From: Pedobacter suwonensis
Lineage (GTDB): Bacteria; Bacteroidota; Bacteroidia; Sphingobacteriales; Sphingobacteriaceae
Length of the DNA stretch: 64,000 nt
Assembly (NCBI RefSeq): GCF_900111825.1
Contig: NZ_FOJM01000014.1
Location: 124,001-188,000, forward strand
Reading direction: 5' to 3'
The translations under genes were made by a program, and so were the position numbers. Shown here piece by piece: positions 15,227-24,928 of this stretch (the first letter of the stretch is position 1; each line of letters begins with the position of its first letter). The notes under the pieces are model-generated. The model did not search any database and was not told where the DNA came from. It was given only the letters and a program-made list of their open reading frames with translations.

Positions 15227-16306
15227 GTGAAAACAGAAAGAAACAACGAGGATAAACTGCAGGTATTTGCCCGGTTTGGAAAATATCTCGTATGGACGTC
15301 ATTTCTATTCGTTGTGATCATGTTTTCTCTTGTTTTAGCACTCAGCGGATTTCATCTTCCAAAAAGTTTCTATGCGGATAAGCCTAATCCATCCATTCAA
15401 AAGAATCAAATAAAACCTTTAGAGCGCCGTGTTGCTAAACCCGAATATTGGAAGGCGCCTGATACGATGCAGCTTCAGGGCAAAGCTGATGCGGATCTGA
15501 TCAGGTATGGCCGGGATTTGATTGTCCGTACGGCATACTATTTAGGGCCGCAGGGTATCGTAGGAAAGCTGACTAATGGTATGAATTGTCAGAACTGCCA
15601 CTTGGATGCAGGAACCAGGCCCTTTGCGAATAATTTCTCCATCTTTTATGCAGGTTTTCCAAAAATGAGCGCAAGAAGCGGTAGAAAGGAAGAAGCCTTT
15701 GAACGGATTAATGAGTGCTTCGAGCGAAGCATGAACGGCAAAGCTCCGGGAAGAAATTCCAGGGAAATGGTCGCCATGTTGGCCTATTTAAAATGGGTTG
15801 GAAAAAAACAGGATGCCGCACATTCCATTGCGGATAATTCGGTAAAAAAAATCCCATATCTGGATGTGCCTGCAGATCCCCTGAAGGGGAAAATGGTATA
15901 TGCCTCCAAATGCAGCAGCTGTCATGGAGAAACGGGCAAAGGCGTTGCCTCACCTGATGGAAAAGGATATATGTACCCTCCCCTTTGGGGCAGGGACAGC
16001 TATAACGATGGTGCAGGAATGTTCAGGCTTGGAAATTTTGCAGGATTTGTCAAAAACAACATGCCTTATGGCGCCACCTACAAAGATCCGAACTTAACGG
16101 ATGCGGAAGCCTGGGACGTAGCTGCATTTGTGAATGCGCAGCCCAGACCGCACCTGGATTCCAAAAACGACTATAAAAACCTGTACACAAAGCCAATAGA
16201 TTATCCCTTCGGGCCATATGCAGATCACTTTAGCGAAAAGCAGCATAAATATGGTCCCTTTATTGACATGGCTGAACAGCACGCACCTATAAAACAGAAA
16301 AAATAG
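15227..16306 (+). CDS. TsdA-like dihaem cytochrome c (thiosulfate dehydrogenase family), copy 1
   Basis: A 359-residue membrane-anchored periplasmic cytochrome. The start is GTG at 15227, 12 bases after the preceding stop. It places a transmembrane anchor at about 20-42, and no other start precedes the anchor. Two c-type haem motifs are present: CQNCH at 121-125 and CSSCH at 229-233. NECFERSMNG (C164) and VKNNMPYG (M279) supply possible distal ligands. The layout matches SoxA/TsdA-type dihaem cytochromes, which oxidise thiosulfate to tetrathionate or act on related sulfur compounds. The enzyme assignment is inference. A close paralogue lies at 32780-33865, also followed by a DsrE gene. Confidence 0.82.
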   Translation: MKTERNNEDKLQVFARFGKYLVWTSFLFVVIMFSLVLALSGFHLPKSFYADKPNPSIQKNQIKPLERRVAKPEYWKAPDTMQLQGKADADLIRYGRDLIVRTAYYLGPQGIVGKLTNGMNCQNCHLDAGTRPFANNFSIFYAGFPKMSARSGRKEEAFERINECFERSMNGKAPGRNSREMVAMLAYLKWVGKKQDAAHSIADNSVKKIPYLDVPADPLKGKMVYASKCSSCHGETGKGVASPDGKGYMYPPLWGRDSYNDGAGMFRLGNFAGFVKNNMPYGATYKDPNLTDAEAWDVAAFVNAQPRPHLDSKNDYKNLYTKPIDYPFGPYADHFSEKQHKYGPFIDMAEQHAPIKQKK

Positions 16307-16310
16307 AAAC

Positions 16311-16766
16311 ATGAAAAAATTACTGATCTTACTCCAGCTTGTCATCATGATGGTCATCACCACCAATGTATCTGCACAGGAGACAAAAAAACCGTTTACG
16401 GGTGCTGTTGCAAAAAAGAAATCATATAAAGCGCTATATGTACTTAACAGTGCCGAGGAAAAACATATTTCGGGAACACTCAGGAACATCAACAATGCTT
16501 TGGAGGATCCAAGATTGAAGGGAAAACTGGAGGTTGAGCTTATCGCCTTCGGGGATGGCGTGGCGGTTTATCGCAAGGATGGAAAGTTCCTTGAGCAGCT
16601 TAATTTGCTAAAGTCAAAGGGCGTAATTCTGGCGCAGTGCGAGAATACCGTTCGCGAGCGGAAAATCGATAAGTCAGATCTCTTCGATTTCATCAGCTAT
16701 GTGCCAAGCGGCAACGGAGAGATCATCATCCGTTCGGCGGAAGGATGGGTAATCGTTCATCCCTAA
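16311..16766 (+). CDS. Exported DsrE-family protein, copy 1
   Basis: A 151-residue protein with a signal peptide (about 1-23, ending VSAQ) and a DsrE-like fold: YKALYVLNSAEEKHISGTLRN, IELIAFGDGVAVY-type strands, and VILAQCENTVRERKI with a single conserved cysteine at about 115. DsrE proteins carry persulfidic sulfur on such a cysteine. Most are cytoplasmic, whereas this one is predicted to be periplasmic. It starts 4 bases after the dihaem cytochrome gene and may be its partner, for example as sulfur carrier. Paralogue at 33885-34340. Confidence 0.82.
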   Translation: MKKLLILLQLVIMMVITTNVSAQETKKPFTGAVAKKKSYKALYVLNSAEEKHISGTLRNINNALEDPRLKGKLEVELIAFGDGVAVYRKDGKFLEQLNLLKSKGVILAQCENTVRERKIDKSDLFDFISYVPSGNGEIIIRSAEGWVIVHP

Positions 16767-17106
16767 TGTAAAAACCAAAACGGCAGTGAATCTTTAAAAG
16801 GTGCAAATTGGTATTTGGATACGATGCAAAGATTAGGATCAGTTGTGCCGGATCCATTTCACCCGGGGCCGCAAACGCCGAAAATTATTGTCATGTTTAA
16901 ATATCAATGGCTTATGCCGGCAACACTAAAATTCAAAAGGTTCGACAAAATTGTCTATCATCGTATGTGCTGTGCGGAGTAACGCATTTAAAAATGCTAG
17001 GGAATTTATCGAAAAGCTACATAATTAAAACAGTACTCGCCCAAACAGCATTGATAAAATTTTGTTAATCAGGCATGCGGTGATCCGTCAACCAATATTA
17101 TCAATA
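16767..17106. other. Intergenic stretch without recognised gene
   Basis: About 340 bases between the DsrE gene and the DUF202 gene. I see no ORF with family resemblance, no clear terminator and only a weak -7 candidate (AAATTTTG just before 17070). Nothing else supported. Confidence 0.5.
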
Positions 17107-17496
17107 ATGGAAAAAGAAGAACAAGCCATTCCTAAATCAAACACTGGTGACCATCTGGCCAACGAACGGACTTTTCTTGCCTGGATAAGAACTAGCATAG
17201 GAATTATGGGCTTTGGTTTTGTGGTGGTAAAGTTTTCACTTTTTATCAAGCAGATCACTCTCGCTCTTGGGGCCAAAGCCGTCGTACACCAAACCGGCAA
17301 CTCACAGAGGATAGGAATACTTCTTGTCGGGGTAGGCGCACTGACCATCATCCTGGCATTTATGCGCTATCAAAAAACTCATACACTTATTAATCAAGGC
17401 AGTTATTACCATTCCTCTACACTCATCAAAGTCCTTACCGTGGTTATTTTCATTTCAAGCATGCTTTTGTTGATATATCTTGTAAGAACGACTTAG
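17107..17496 (+). CDS. DUF202 (YidH-like) membrane protein, copy 1
   Basis: A 129-residue protein. I take ATG 17107 rather than an upstream in-frame ATG because it gives the same N-terminus (MEKEEQ..., then GDHLANERTFLAWIRTSIGIMGFGF) as the family and as the paralogue at 30807-31196. It has three hydrophobic segments and the NERTFLAWIRT signature of DUF202. The function is unknown. Both copies lie next to a TsdA-like cytochrome and DsrE gene, which suggests a link with that pathway. Confidence 0.85.
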   Translation: MEKEEQAIPKSNTGDHLANERTFLAWIRTSIGIMGFGFVVVKFSLFIKQITLALGAKAVVHQTGNSQRIGILLVGVGALTIILAFMRYQKTHTLINQGSYYHSSTLIKVLTVVIFISSMLLLIYLVRTT

Positions 17497-17569
17497 CGGA
17501 TCTCTGACATGGAAACACTGATTGTGAGCACGAATACCAAACTTGAGAGAACCCGTACTTTATCACCGG

Positions 17570-17926
17570 TCAAATATGTTTCGCTACCAAACGCAGCAGG
17601 TCGTGAATATCGAAAGGCTTTTTAATAAAATTCTCTGCAGCGCAGCCCCTTCTGATGTCATAACGGTCCGCATGAGCACTCATCATGATAATCGGAACAT
17701 TCCGGGTTTTCTCTAAGGACTTCAGGTAACTGCAGACTTCAATGCCGTTTCCATCGGGGAGCATAACATCCAGCAGAAAAAGATCTGCAACATGATCACT
17801 TAGCCCTGCCATAAACGAGCTTACCGAAGAAAACGCGGAAACCCCGTACCCCTCACTGTTAAAAAGAAGCTGTAATACTTCGGTTATACCCTCATCATTT
17901 TCCAAAAGATATATCATCTTTTCCAT
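17570..17926 (-). CDS. Stand-alone response regulator receiver
   Basis: A 118-residue CheY-like receiver with no output domain. The phosphoacceptor is D53 (FLLDVMLPDGNGIE), the N-terminal acidic pocket is E-N-D at 9-11, and the Thr/Ser switch (IMMSAHAD) and Lys (FIKKPFD) are present. It resembles the single-domain receivers common in Sphingobacteriaceae. No kinase is adjacent. It is transcribed opposite to the DUF202 gene, convergent with 73 bases between. Confidence 0.85.
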   Translation of the reverse strand: MEKMIYLLENDEGITEVLQLLFNSEGYGVSAFSSVSSFMAGLSDHVADLFLLDVMLPDGNGIEVCSYLKSLEKTRNVPIIMMSAHADRYDIRRGCAAENFIKKPFDIHDLLRLVAKHI

Positions 17927-18013
17927 TTGTCATGCATATTGTGGGTTGCCCCTGGTTATAATAAATCTGATTTGCCATTCCTACGAATGTTTTTTAAAGG
18001 TCTAAAAAGGCCC

Positions 18014-18196
18014 CTACTTCCTCAATTTTCGCTTCTCATTGAGATGGCCGGTTTCCAGGTTCAACCGCTCCAGCAGGTAACGCAATAAAACCTCTCTATC
18101 TTGGTTTGCGGGGTGATATGCGTTATCTCCACCCTTTGCTGAGGATTTATTATGGTCAAAAGTTTCAAATGGTTGTGAAATATTTTTCTCTGTCAT
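18014..18196 (-). CDS. Small hypothetical protein (60 aa)
   Basis: A charged, hydrophilic 60-residue frame with no motif I recognise. It lies 31 bases downstream of the small outer-membrane-like gene 18228-18794 on the same strand and may be co-transcribed. Coding status is uncertain. Confidence 0.4.
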   Translation of the reverse strand: MTEKNISQPFETFDHNKSSAKGGDNAYHPANQDREVLLRYLLERLNLETGHLNEKRKLRK

Positions 18197-18227
18197 AATT
18201 TAAATTTTAGGTTAAATATTTTGCCTA

Positions 18228-18794
18228 TTATTTTTTAGTTCCTGAAATTGCCAGAGCCAAACGAAGTCCAAAAAAGGAAACCTGCCCTCCGCTGCTTTTC
18301 CAACCCTCATAACGAAGGCCGAGATCTGCACTATAATGCTTCGAAATTGGAATGCTGGCACCCAAAGTCGGTCCGTAGGCAAAAGAGGTATTCAGCCGGT
18401 CTCCAAGAGTATTTGCTGCACCAAGCTCAAGGGCAGCGTAATAGATACCTTCAAAGTAATATTTTGCTCCGACTTTAATTGGAACAACACCATTCATGCT
18501 TGTTGGCTCTCCTAAATAATCGAGACGTTTTTTTACCTCATCCCTGTAGCGGAAAGTCATATAGCCCGCAGATCCGGTTAGGTTGAGGTGCTCCGAAACC
18601 TTGAATTCCACCTTTGTTGATGCCCCATATCCGTTGACATAAGTTTTAGCCGTCTTACCGGTCGGAAAGCCCATGACAAAGCCTACCGATATCTTGGGGA
18701 CGGCAGTTTGATCTTGCGCCTTTACCTTTACAGTCATTAATAGCAGGAAACAGATCAGAAAAGGTTGAAATGTCCATCCGGCATAGGCACTCAT
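18228..18794 (-). CDS. Outer-membrane beta-barrel-like protein
   Basis: A 188-residue protein with a signal peptide (about 7-26, ending VKAQ) and alternating amphipathic strands rich in Gly/Tyr, for example KISVGFVMGFPTG, HLNLTGSAGYMTFRY, and a terminal strand VSFFGLRLALAIS. This fits a small eight-strand barrel of the Bacteroidota outer-membrane beta-barrel family. The substrate is unknown. Its ATG overlaps the stop of the upstream gene (ATGA), so the two are translationally coupled. Confidence 0.7.
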   Translation of the reverse strand: MSAYAGWTFQPFLICFLLLMTVKVKAQDQTAVPKISVGFVMGFPTGKTAKTYVNGYGASTKVEFKVSEHLNLTGSAGYMTFRYRDEVKKRLDYLGEPTSMNGVVPIKVGAKYYFEGIYYAALELGAANTLGDRLNTSFAYGPTLGASIPISKHYSADLGLRYEGWKSSGGQVSFFGLRLALAISGTKK

Positions 18795-19021
18795 AGGGAG
18801 GTCCTGTAAAAAATGTTTAACTCGGCCGCAATGCTTTCCAGGTAAGGGGCAAGCTTAAAATCTCTTGATACAAAGGATATTACCCCTTGTTTTTTACATT
18901 CCCAAACCGTCCCAACCAGCTCTCCCTCGATGTAGACCTGGTTGCATCTTTTCTTTGGGACATCTATGCAAATGTGTTTTCCCCCGATTTCAAACTCATG
19001 GTTAAATTCTAAATCTTTCAT
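18791..19021 (-). CDS. Small hypothetical protein (76 aa)
   Basis: A 76-residue cytoplasmic protein with strands such as FEIGGKHICIDVPKK and VYIEGELVGTVWEC. I do not recognise a family. It overlaps the outer-membrane protein gene by 4 bases. Its upstream neighbour is the RND operon terminator at 19057-19085, so it has a separate promoter. Confidence 0.55.
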   Translation of the reverse strand: MKDLEFNHEFEIGGKHICIDVPKKRCNQVYIEGELVGTVWECKKQGVISFVSRDFKLAPYLESIAAELNIFYRTSL

Positions 19022-19056
19022 ATTTTCCTTTTTTCTTATCTGACTAATAAAAAGAT

Positions 19057-19085
19057 TTGCCGGGCGGCTAATATCCGCCCGGCAA
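19057..19085 (-). terminator. Rho-independent terminator of the RND efflux operon
   Basis: TTGCCGGGCGG (19057-19067) pairs perfectly with CCGCCCGGCAA (19075-19085) across a 7-base loop. On the minus strand it is followed by ATCTTTTT. It lies 4 bases beyond the adaptor gene stop. Confidence 0.85.
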
Positions 19086-19089
19086 TGTT

Positions 19090-20169
19090 TTATAGCGTCT
19101 GACCGCTTTTGATCTCATCGTTCGCGGGCGAAATAATCTCTGTCCCGGCTTTGATGGAACCAAAAATCTCGGTCATCTCTGTTCCCTTCATCCCTTCCTT
19201 AATGTCAACGAGCTTGGCTTTACCATTTGCAATTTCCACTACGTACTTCCGTTCTGTAGAACGCACGATAGCAGAATTAGGCACAAGAAGCGAAGTCGCA
19301 CCGGATTTAAGCGGGATTTCAACCTCGGCATACATGCCGGCCTTCAACCTGTTATCTTTATTGGCCACGTCAACCTCGACGATTTCCTGGCGCATGTTGC
19401 CCAGTGAATTTGCAGACCGGCTGATCTTGGCCTGGCGCTGTTCCCCCGGCAGCGCATTGAAGCGGAACTTGACCATCTGGCTTAGGTCCACTTTGTCTAC
19501 ATAATCCTCAGGTATAGAAACTTCAAGCCTCATGTGGGTCAGGTCCTGCAATACCAGCATGGGTAGGTCCGAAGATTTGCCCGCCGACACCAGTGCTCCC
19601 GGTGATACATTCCTGTCAACGATCACCCCGTCAAAAGGCGCATATACTTTCAAGTAGTCCTGCATGGTACGTACGGAGGATACATTTGACCGCTCAGCCT
19701 CCGCTATGGCCTTATCTCCTTTCATCCTGGAAAGCGCATTATCAAGTTCTAGCGGAGATACCGAACCTTCCTCTTTTGCTGCTTCTTTCAGACGTCTGTA
19801 TTTCTCACTGCTCGCCGATGCGGTCTCCCGTGCCTGCAGGTAACGGGAATTTGCCGATTGCAATTGTGATTCGAGTTCCGGTGCTTCCAGGGTCATCAGC
19901 AGCTGGCCTTTGGTCACCTTAGAACCCAAATCGACCAGTATTGCTTTCACAAAACCATTGGCCTTGGGAAAAATGTTTACCTGGTTGAAAGGCTTGAGCA
20001 CCCCGGGAATGCGGGTAAAACTGGAAAGGGCCTCTTCTTCGACCTTTGTGGTTTCATATTTGGCTTCCTTGCCGTTTTTTTCGGGACTGATGTTCACGGG
20101 CTTCTGTTTTCCGCCACACGCGGCCAGAGTACTTATAATTATTATGATGGGAATGAATCTGGTTTTCAT
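19090..20169 (-). CDS. RND efflux periplasmic adaptor (AcrA/MexA type)
   Basis: A 359-residue lipoprotein (lipobox ISTLAACGG at about 12-20). The order is: split lipoyl domain (NIFPKANGFVKAILVDLGSKVTKGQLL), alpha hairpin (SQLQSANSRYLQARE to NALSRMKGDKAIAEAE), second lipoyl half (VYAPFDGVIVDRNVSPGALV), beta barrel and membrane-proximal domain. There is no metal-binding motif, so general or drug-type efflux is more likely than metal. Last gene of the TolC-RND-adaptor operon. Confidence 0.88.
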   Translation of the reverse strand: MKTRFIPIIIIISTLAACGGKQKPVNISPEKNGKEAKYETTKVEEEALSSFTRIPGVLKPFNQVNIFPKANGFVKAILVDLGSKVTKGQLLMTLEAPELESQLQSANSRYLQARETASASSEKYRRLKEAAKEEGSVSPLELDNALSRMKGDKAIAEAERSNVSSVRTMQDYLKVYAPFDGVIVDRNVSPGALVSAGKSSDLPMLVLQDLTHMRLEVSIPEDYVDKVDLSQMVKFRFNALPGEQRQAKISRSANSLGNMRQEIVEVDVANKDNRLKAGMYAEVEIPLKSGATSLLVPNSAIVRSTERKYVVEIANGKAKLVDIKEGMKGTEMTEIFGSIKAGTEIISPANDEIKSGQTL

Positions 20170-20181
20170 GTTGTTTATCTT

Positions 20182-23100
20182 TTAAATTCTTGTTTTTCTA
20201 GGCATTAGGTTTGGTTCTTTTAAGCTGCTTTTTTTCTGTACCCAAGCGAAAACCTGCGGAAGGATGAAGAGCGCGGCAAGGGTTGAAAAGAATAGCCCAC
20301 CAATAACAGCCCTGCCGAGCGGCGCGGTCTGTTCACCGGATTCGCCCAACCCAGAGGCCATCGGGATCATCCCGGCTATCATCGCAAAACTGGTCATCAG
20401 GATCGGCCTTAAACGAATCCCGGCACTCACCACTGCCGCCCGGGTAGAATCCTTGTAATCCAGCCTGAGTTTTTCGGCGTTGGTCACGATAAGTATCGCA
20501 TTGGCCACTGACACCCCGGTGGACATGATCATCCCCATGTAGCTCTGTAGATTGAGGGTCGAGCCTGTAAGCAATAATGCGGTAAGCGACCCAAGGATTA
20601 CAGCAGGAACGGTCGAAAGAACCGTCAGCGAAAGCTTGAAAGACTGGTAATTGGCCGCAAGCAGCAGGAAGATCACCAATATCGCAAAAGCAAGTCCGCC
20701 CTGAAGAGAAGATAGTGTTTCAGTCAACAGGCTCGACATACCTTTCACTTCAGCAGTTAGTCCCTTAGGAGGCGTGCCTACGGACTTTAGTGCCTTTTCT
20801 ACATCAGCAGTTGCCGTTCCAAGATCCTTTTTATAAATGTTTGCGCTCACGGTCAGAAAGCGTCTTGGCCCGGAGCGGTCATATTCTCCTGGAAGGTAAC
20901 TGGTATTGAAAGTAGCGATGTCGCCCAGTACCGGACTGCTCTGCCCTTTAACCAAAGGAATTTCTTTGAGCTCATCCATTGTATTCATGACATACTCTGG
21001 AACCTGTACCTGTACCTGGTAGGTATAGGCGGTTTTTTCATCGAGCCATTGGTTCTTCTCAGTAAATCGGCTGGATGAGGTACTTGCAGTAACTGACCTT
21101 GCGATATCAACCACGTTCAGCCCAAACTGCGCCGCCTTTAATCTATCAAGGGTAATAGAAACCACGGGAATGTGCAGGGGTTGAGCAATCTGGATATCAC
21201 GGAGGTAATCTATTTTTTTAAGTTTAGAGAGCACCTTATTAGCGTAAGACTCGATCTGGTCCATATCTTTTCCTGCTACTCTGATCTCAATAGGAGTTGC
21301 AGCGCCTTGGCTCATAATCTTTTCGGTCATGTCAATCGGCTCAAAGGTGATACGTAGGTCAGGAAGTTTATAAGCGATGTTCTTTCTCAGCGCATCTTTC
21401 AGCTCATCCATATTTACCTTATAATCTTCATCAAGGTTCACCTGAAGCACAGCCTCATGGGTACCGGTATTGAAGATATATAAGTTACTTGTTCCGTAAC
21501 TACTCGGAATAAGCCCAACGTATCCCGAACTAACTGCGATATGGTTATCTACTGTCTGATTGATAATGGAAAGTACCTGCTTAAATTTCTCCTCGGTGCG
21601 CTCTAATCTGGTACCGTCCGGCGCTTTGATGCGGATCTGGAACTGTCCGTTATTGAGCTTTGGCATCATATCCTTTCCAATAAAAACAAATCCCAGTCCT
21701 GCAAGAGAAATCACCAGAACTAAATAAATCCCGACAATACCTTTTTTCATCGGCATCCACCGCTGGATGATTGCCATAAACCGCACCTTCACCCTTTCAA
21801 AGAAATCATTTTTTTCCGGTTCATCCTTTTCATTTTGCAGATGCTTTTCTACCTGCTCTCCTTGCCTCTCGTCCAGGGCCTCTCCTGCATGAGCATGGAT
21901 CTTACCATGGTCATAGTGCTGGTAACGTTCTTCGTTTATCATCCAGTTGGATAGAATGGGAACTAAGGTCTGGGCCACGATGAAAGAGACAACCATGGTG
22001 AAGCCAATCGAAAGGGATAGTGGCAAAAACATCGCCTTTGGTATACCGTTCATCATAAAAGATGGTGCAAATACGGCCAGAATACACAGCAGGATGAGCA
22101 GCAGCGGGAATGCGATTTCTTCACAGGCATCGTAAATGGCTTCGCGTTTGGGCTTGCCCATTTCCAGGTGCTGATGGATATTTTCGATCGTCACCGTTGC
22201 CTGATCGACCAGGATCCCTATTGCAAGTGCCAGACCGCTCAAGGTCATGATATTTATGGTCTGACCGAACATGCCTAGTAAAAGCACCCCAATTAAAATC
22301 GATACCGGAATGGTGATCACCACGATAAGACTGCTTCGCAGATCACGCAGGAATAGCAACACCATTAGGCCCGTTAATAGTGCACCAAGACCACCTTCAG
22401 TGATCAGGCTTTTTACCGAGTTGATAACGGCAACAGACTGGTCAAATTCATAAGAGATGTGGACATCGTCCGGCAAGAGGCTCTGCATTTCGGGGATTTT
22501 GGCCTTTAAGGACTTTACCACTGACCAAGTCGAGGCGTCTGCTGTTTTGACCACAGGAATATACACAGACCGTTTCCCGTTGATCAATGCATAATCCACG
22601 GTAACATCCGCTGCATCGGCAACCCTTGCCACATCCCTTACCAATATTGAAACGCCGTTTTTTGTAGCTATTGGAATGTTGTTGAATTCATCGACCGTTT
22701 TAACCAGGGAGTTCATAGAGGTCACCATCATGGTATTGTCCAACCTTAGATTTCCCGAAGGAGACATGACATTGAACTTGGATAAAGCCCCTACCACCTC
22801 GTCCGGAGTCAGATTATAACTCCTTAATTTGCTCGGATCTACACTAATGGTAATCGAGCGGGAATTGGCACCGAATGGCGGTGGCGCTGAAAGCCCTGCG
22901 ACAGAGGAAAACATGGGCCTGATACGCGTTGCCGCCATATCATAGATTTCTTTCAGACTGCGGGATTTGGCCGAGAGTACAAGCTGGCCTACTGGCAGTG
23001 AAGAGGCATCAAAGCGGACCACCTGCGGAGGCAAAGCGCCTGGAGGGAAGAACTTCATGGCCCGGTTAACCTGCAAGGCAACTTGGGCAGAAGCCTCTGC

Positions 23101-23403
23101 CATATTGGTGCTTTCATAAAAACTCAGCTTTAGCATCGTCAAACCCTGAATGTTTTTGGCGGTAATATTCTTAACGCCATTAACATAAAGAAACTGATCC
23201 TGTAGACGAGTGGAGAAGAAGCCCTCCATCTGTTGTGGAGACATACCTCCGTAGGATTCAATAACATATATTGTCGGCGAATTAAGCTGGGGGAAAATAT
23301 CTATTGGGATCTTCAGCGCACTGAGAACTGCAAAGAGCAGTAAACTCGCGGTGATCACCACTGTTGTAATCGGCTTTTTCAGGGCCGAGGTAACCATTGA
23401 CAT
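20182..23403 (-). CDS. RND efflux pump inner-membrane subunit (AcrB family)
   Basis: A 1073-residue RND permease with 12 expected transmembrane segments, two large periplasmic loops, and the TM4 proton-relay element GLALAIGILVDQATVTIEN. The second half has the matching GMIMSTGVSVANAILIVTN. The loop between TM6 and TM7 has an unusually long His/Glu-rich insert (HYDHGKIHAHAGEALDERQ region, 21790-21945), a variant I associate with one Bacteroidota subfamily. It lacks the DFG-type HME signature of the metal pump at 55.6 kb, so substrates are probably organic. The operon order TolC, pump, adaptor is on the minus strand. Confidence 0.9.
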   Translation of the reverse strand: MSMVTSALKKPITTVVITASLLLFAVLSALKIPIDIFPQLNSPTIYVIESYGGMSPQQMEGFFSTRLQDQFLYVNGVKNITAKNIQGLTMLKLSFYESTNMAEASAQVALQVNRAMKFFPPGALPPQVVRFDASSLPVGQLVLSAKSRSLKEIYDMAATRIRPMFSSVAGLSAPPPFGANSRSITISVDPSKLRSYNLTPDEVVGALSKFNVMSPSGNLRLDNTMMVTSMNSLVKTVDEFNNIPIATKNGVSILVRDVARVADAADVTVDYALINGKRSVYIPVVKTADASTWSVVKSLKAKIPEMQSLLPDDVHISYEFDQSVAVINSVKSLITEGGLGALLTGLMVLLFLRDLRSSLIVVITIPVSILIGVLLLGMFGQTINIMTLSGLALAIGILVDQATVTIENIHQHLEMGKPKREAIYDACEEIAFPLLLILLCILAVFAPSFMMNGIPKAMFLPLSLSIGFTMVVSFIVAQTLVPILSNWMINEERYQHYDHGKIHAHAGEALDERQGEQVEKHLQNEKDEPEKNDFFERVKVRFMAIIQRWMPMKKGIVGIYLVLVISLAGLGFVFIGKDMMPKLNNGQFQIRIKAPDGTRLERTEEKFKQVLSIINQTVDNHIAVSSGYVGLIPSSYGTSNLYIFNTGTHEAVLQVNLDEDYKVNMDELKDALRKNIAYKLPDLRITFEPIDMTEKIMSQGAATPIEIRVAGKDMDQIESYANKVLSKLKKIDYLRDIQIAQPLHIPVVSITLDRLKAAQFGLNVVDIARSVTASTSSSRFTEKNQWLDEKTAYTYQVQVQVPEYVMNTMDELKEIPLVKGQSSPVLGDIATFNTSYLPGEYDRSGPRRFLTVSANIYKKDLGTATADVEKALKSVGTPPKGLTAEVKGMSSLLTETLSSLQGGLAFAILVIFLLLAANYQSFKLSLTVLSTVPAVILGSLTALLLTGSTLNLQSYMGMIMSTGVSVANAILIVTNAEKLRLDYKDSTRAAVVSAGIRLRPILMTSFAMIAGMIPMASGLGESGEQTAPLGRAVIGGLFFSTLAALFILPQVFAWVQKKSSLKEPNLMPRKTRI

Positions 23404-23410
23404 ATCTTTA

Positions 23411-24802
23411 TTATTTTAATGTGTTTAACAGTGAATCTACTTGGTTGGTGGCGATAGCCTTTTGAAAAAGCGCCCGGATGTACAGATATTTTGCGTTGAC
23501 AAAATCGGTTTCTGCACGGTAAAGGATGGTCAGGGCTGCATTGAGCTCAATGATGTCGGTCAGCCCGTTCTTATAAAGCGAGAGCTTCTGGCGATACCCT
23601 GCGGCCGCTGCCTTTAGCTGGTTTGGTATTTCATCGAGTCTTTTATGCGCGGTACTGATCTCAAGGCCTGCCTGAAGGGCGGCATTTGATAACATTAGCC
23701 GCTCCTGCTGTAGTTCCTTTAAGTAAAAATTGCTACTGGCCTTTTGGGTCCTAAGCTTCAACTGACGCCTGCGCAGATCAAATAAGTTATAACTGATCCC
23801 TACGCCCACGAGGTAATTTTCCCGTTGCCATTCCAAGCCATTCGAGAGACTGTTGAAATTATCATTGGCATCAATGCTTGATCCCCTTGACCAGGCAGCA
23901 GCTTGCAGGCTTACCTTTGGATTATAGGCTTTTTTGACCAGGTTTTCCTTCTCAACGCTGCTTAGATAATTGCTTTTGTAGAAATCAAGCAGCGGATGGC
24001 TTGAACTGTCGGTCAACTTTACCGATAGGTTTACCTCAAGCGATTTTAGCCGATCCAGGATCGTACTGTCAGCGACAATACTTTCCGGATTTAGCCCGCT
24101 GATTGCTGCAATGTCGAGCTGAACCTGTCTGTAGGTATTGTCCATTTCAATATAGTTCAATCTTGATTTGGAGAGTTCGGCCCCTGCGATACTGGTATCC
24201 ACACCCGGACGCACACCGCTTCTGGCAAGGGATAAAATCGAACGGTTGATCTGCTCATTGCGACTGATATTGCTTGCTTGAATGGATAGCATGTCCTGAA
24301 GCTTTAGTAGACTCAGGTAATCATCAATAGCGATGGCCCTTGTCTGGTATCGGCGCTGGGCAAACTTGGATCGTTCAACGACAAGTTCTGATTTGGCGAC
24401 TGCATTCTGAGCTTTATAGGCACCAAAATTATAGACCTCCCAATCAAGGGAGACAATACCAAGATTAGTAAGTGTAGCCTTGGTAGTGCTTTCAGTCCTA
24501 ACACCTCTGGAATTGGAAGGAACAATACCAAAGGCCATGTATGGCCCTGCAACATTATTGTTTGAGCCCAGATCTGCCTGATAATTAAGCTTCAGATTTG
24601 GAAGGGCATTCGCCGCGGTCTCTCTTAACTGGGCGGCACGTATATCAACTGTTGCTGAATCAGCGGCCAGTGAAGGTGAAAAAGCGGTCACGTGATCGAT
24701 CAGATCAACGATCCCGATGGGCTTTGGGGAGGTTTGGGCATGGCTTTCCAGCCCCATATATAAAAGTGGGAACAAACAGAAAATCTGTTTAATACGGATC
24801 AT
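23411..24802 (-). CDS. TolC family outer-membrane efflux protein
   Basis: A 463-residue exported protein (signal peptide about 1-22, ending SHAQ). It has the duplicated long-helix/strand repeat of OEP proteins: first repeat from IGIVDLIDHVTAFSPSLAADSATVDI, second near LDFYKSNYLSSVEKENLVKKAYNPKVSL, then a helix ending NALYRAETDFVNAKYLYIRAL-like. It heads the tripartite efflux operon and lies 7 bases before the pump gene. Confidence 0.87.
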   Translation of the reverse strand: MIRIKQIFCLFPLLYMGLESHAQTSPKPIGIVDLIDHVTAFSPSLAADSATVDIRAAQLRETAANALPNLKLNYQADLGSNNNVAGPYMAFGIVPSNSRGVRTESTTKATLTNLGIVSLDWEVYNFGAYKAQNAVAKSELVVERSKFAQRRYQTRAIAIDDYLSLLKLQDMLSIQASNISRNEQINRSILSLARSGVRPGVDTSIAGAELSKSRLNYIEMDNTYRQVQLDIAAISGLNPESIVADSTILDRLKSLEVNLSVKLTDSSSHPLLDFYKSNYLSSVEKENLVKKAYNPKVSLQAAAWSRGSSIDANDNFNSLSNGLEWQRENYLVGVGISYNLFDLRRRQLKLRTQKASSNFYLKELQQERLMLSNAALQAGLEISTAHKRLDEIPNQLKAAAAGYRQKLSLYKNGLTDIIELNAALTILYRAETDFVNAKYLYIRALFQKAIATNQVDSLLNTLK

Positions 24803-24928
24803 GTCTTTAAATTAAAATTTAAGGAAAAAGATTTGACGGACGTCTTGGACAGGAAACACGGTGATTAACCGGCCGTCGTCACTTCATCATTTGAAGGACC
24901 TGTCAATAAAAGAAAATTGAGATAAATC

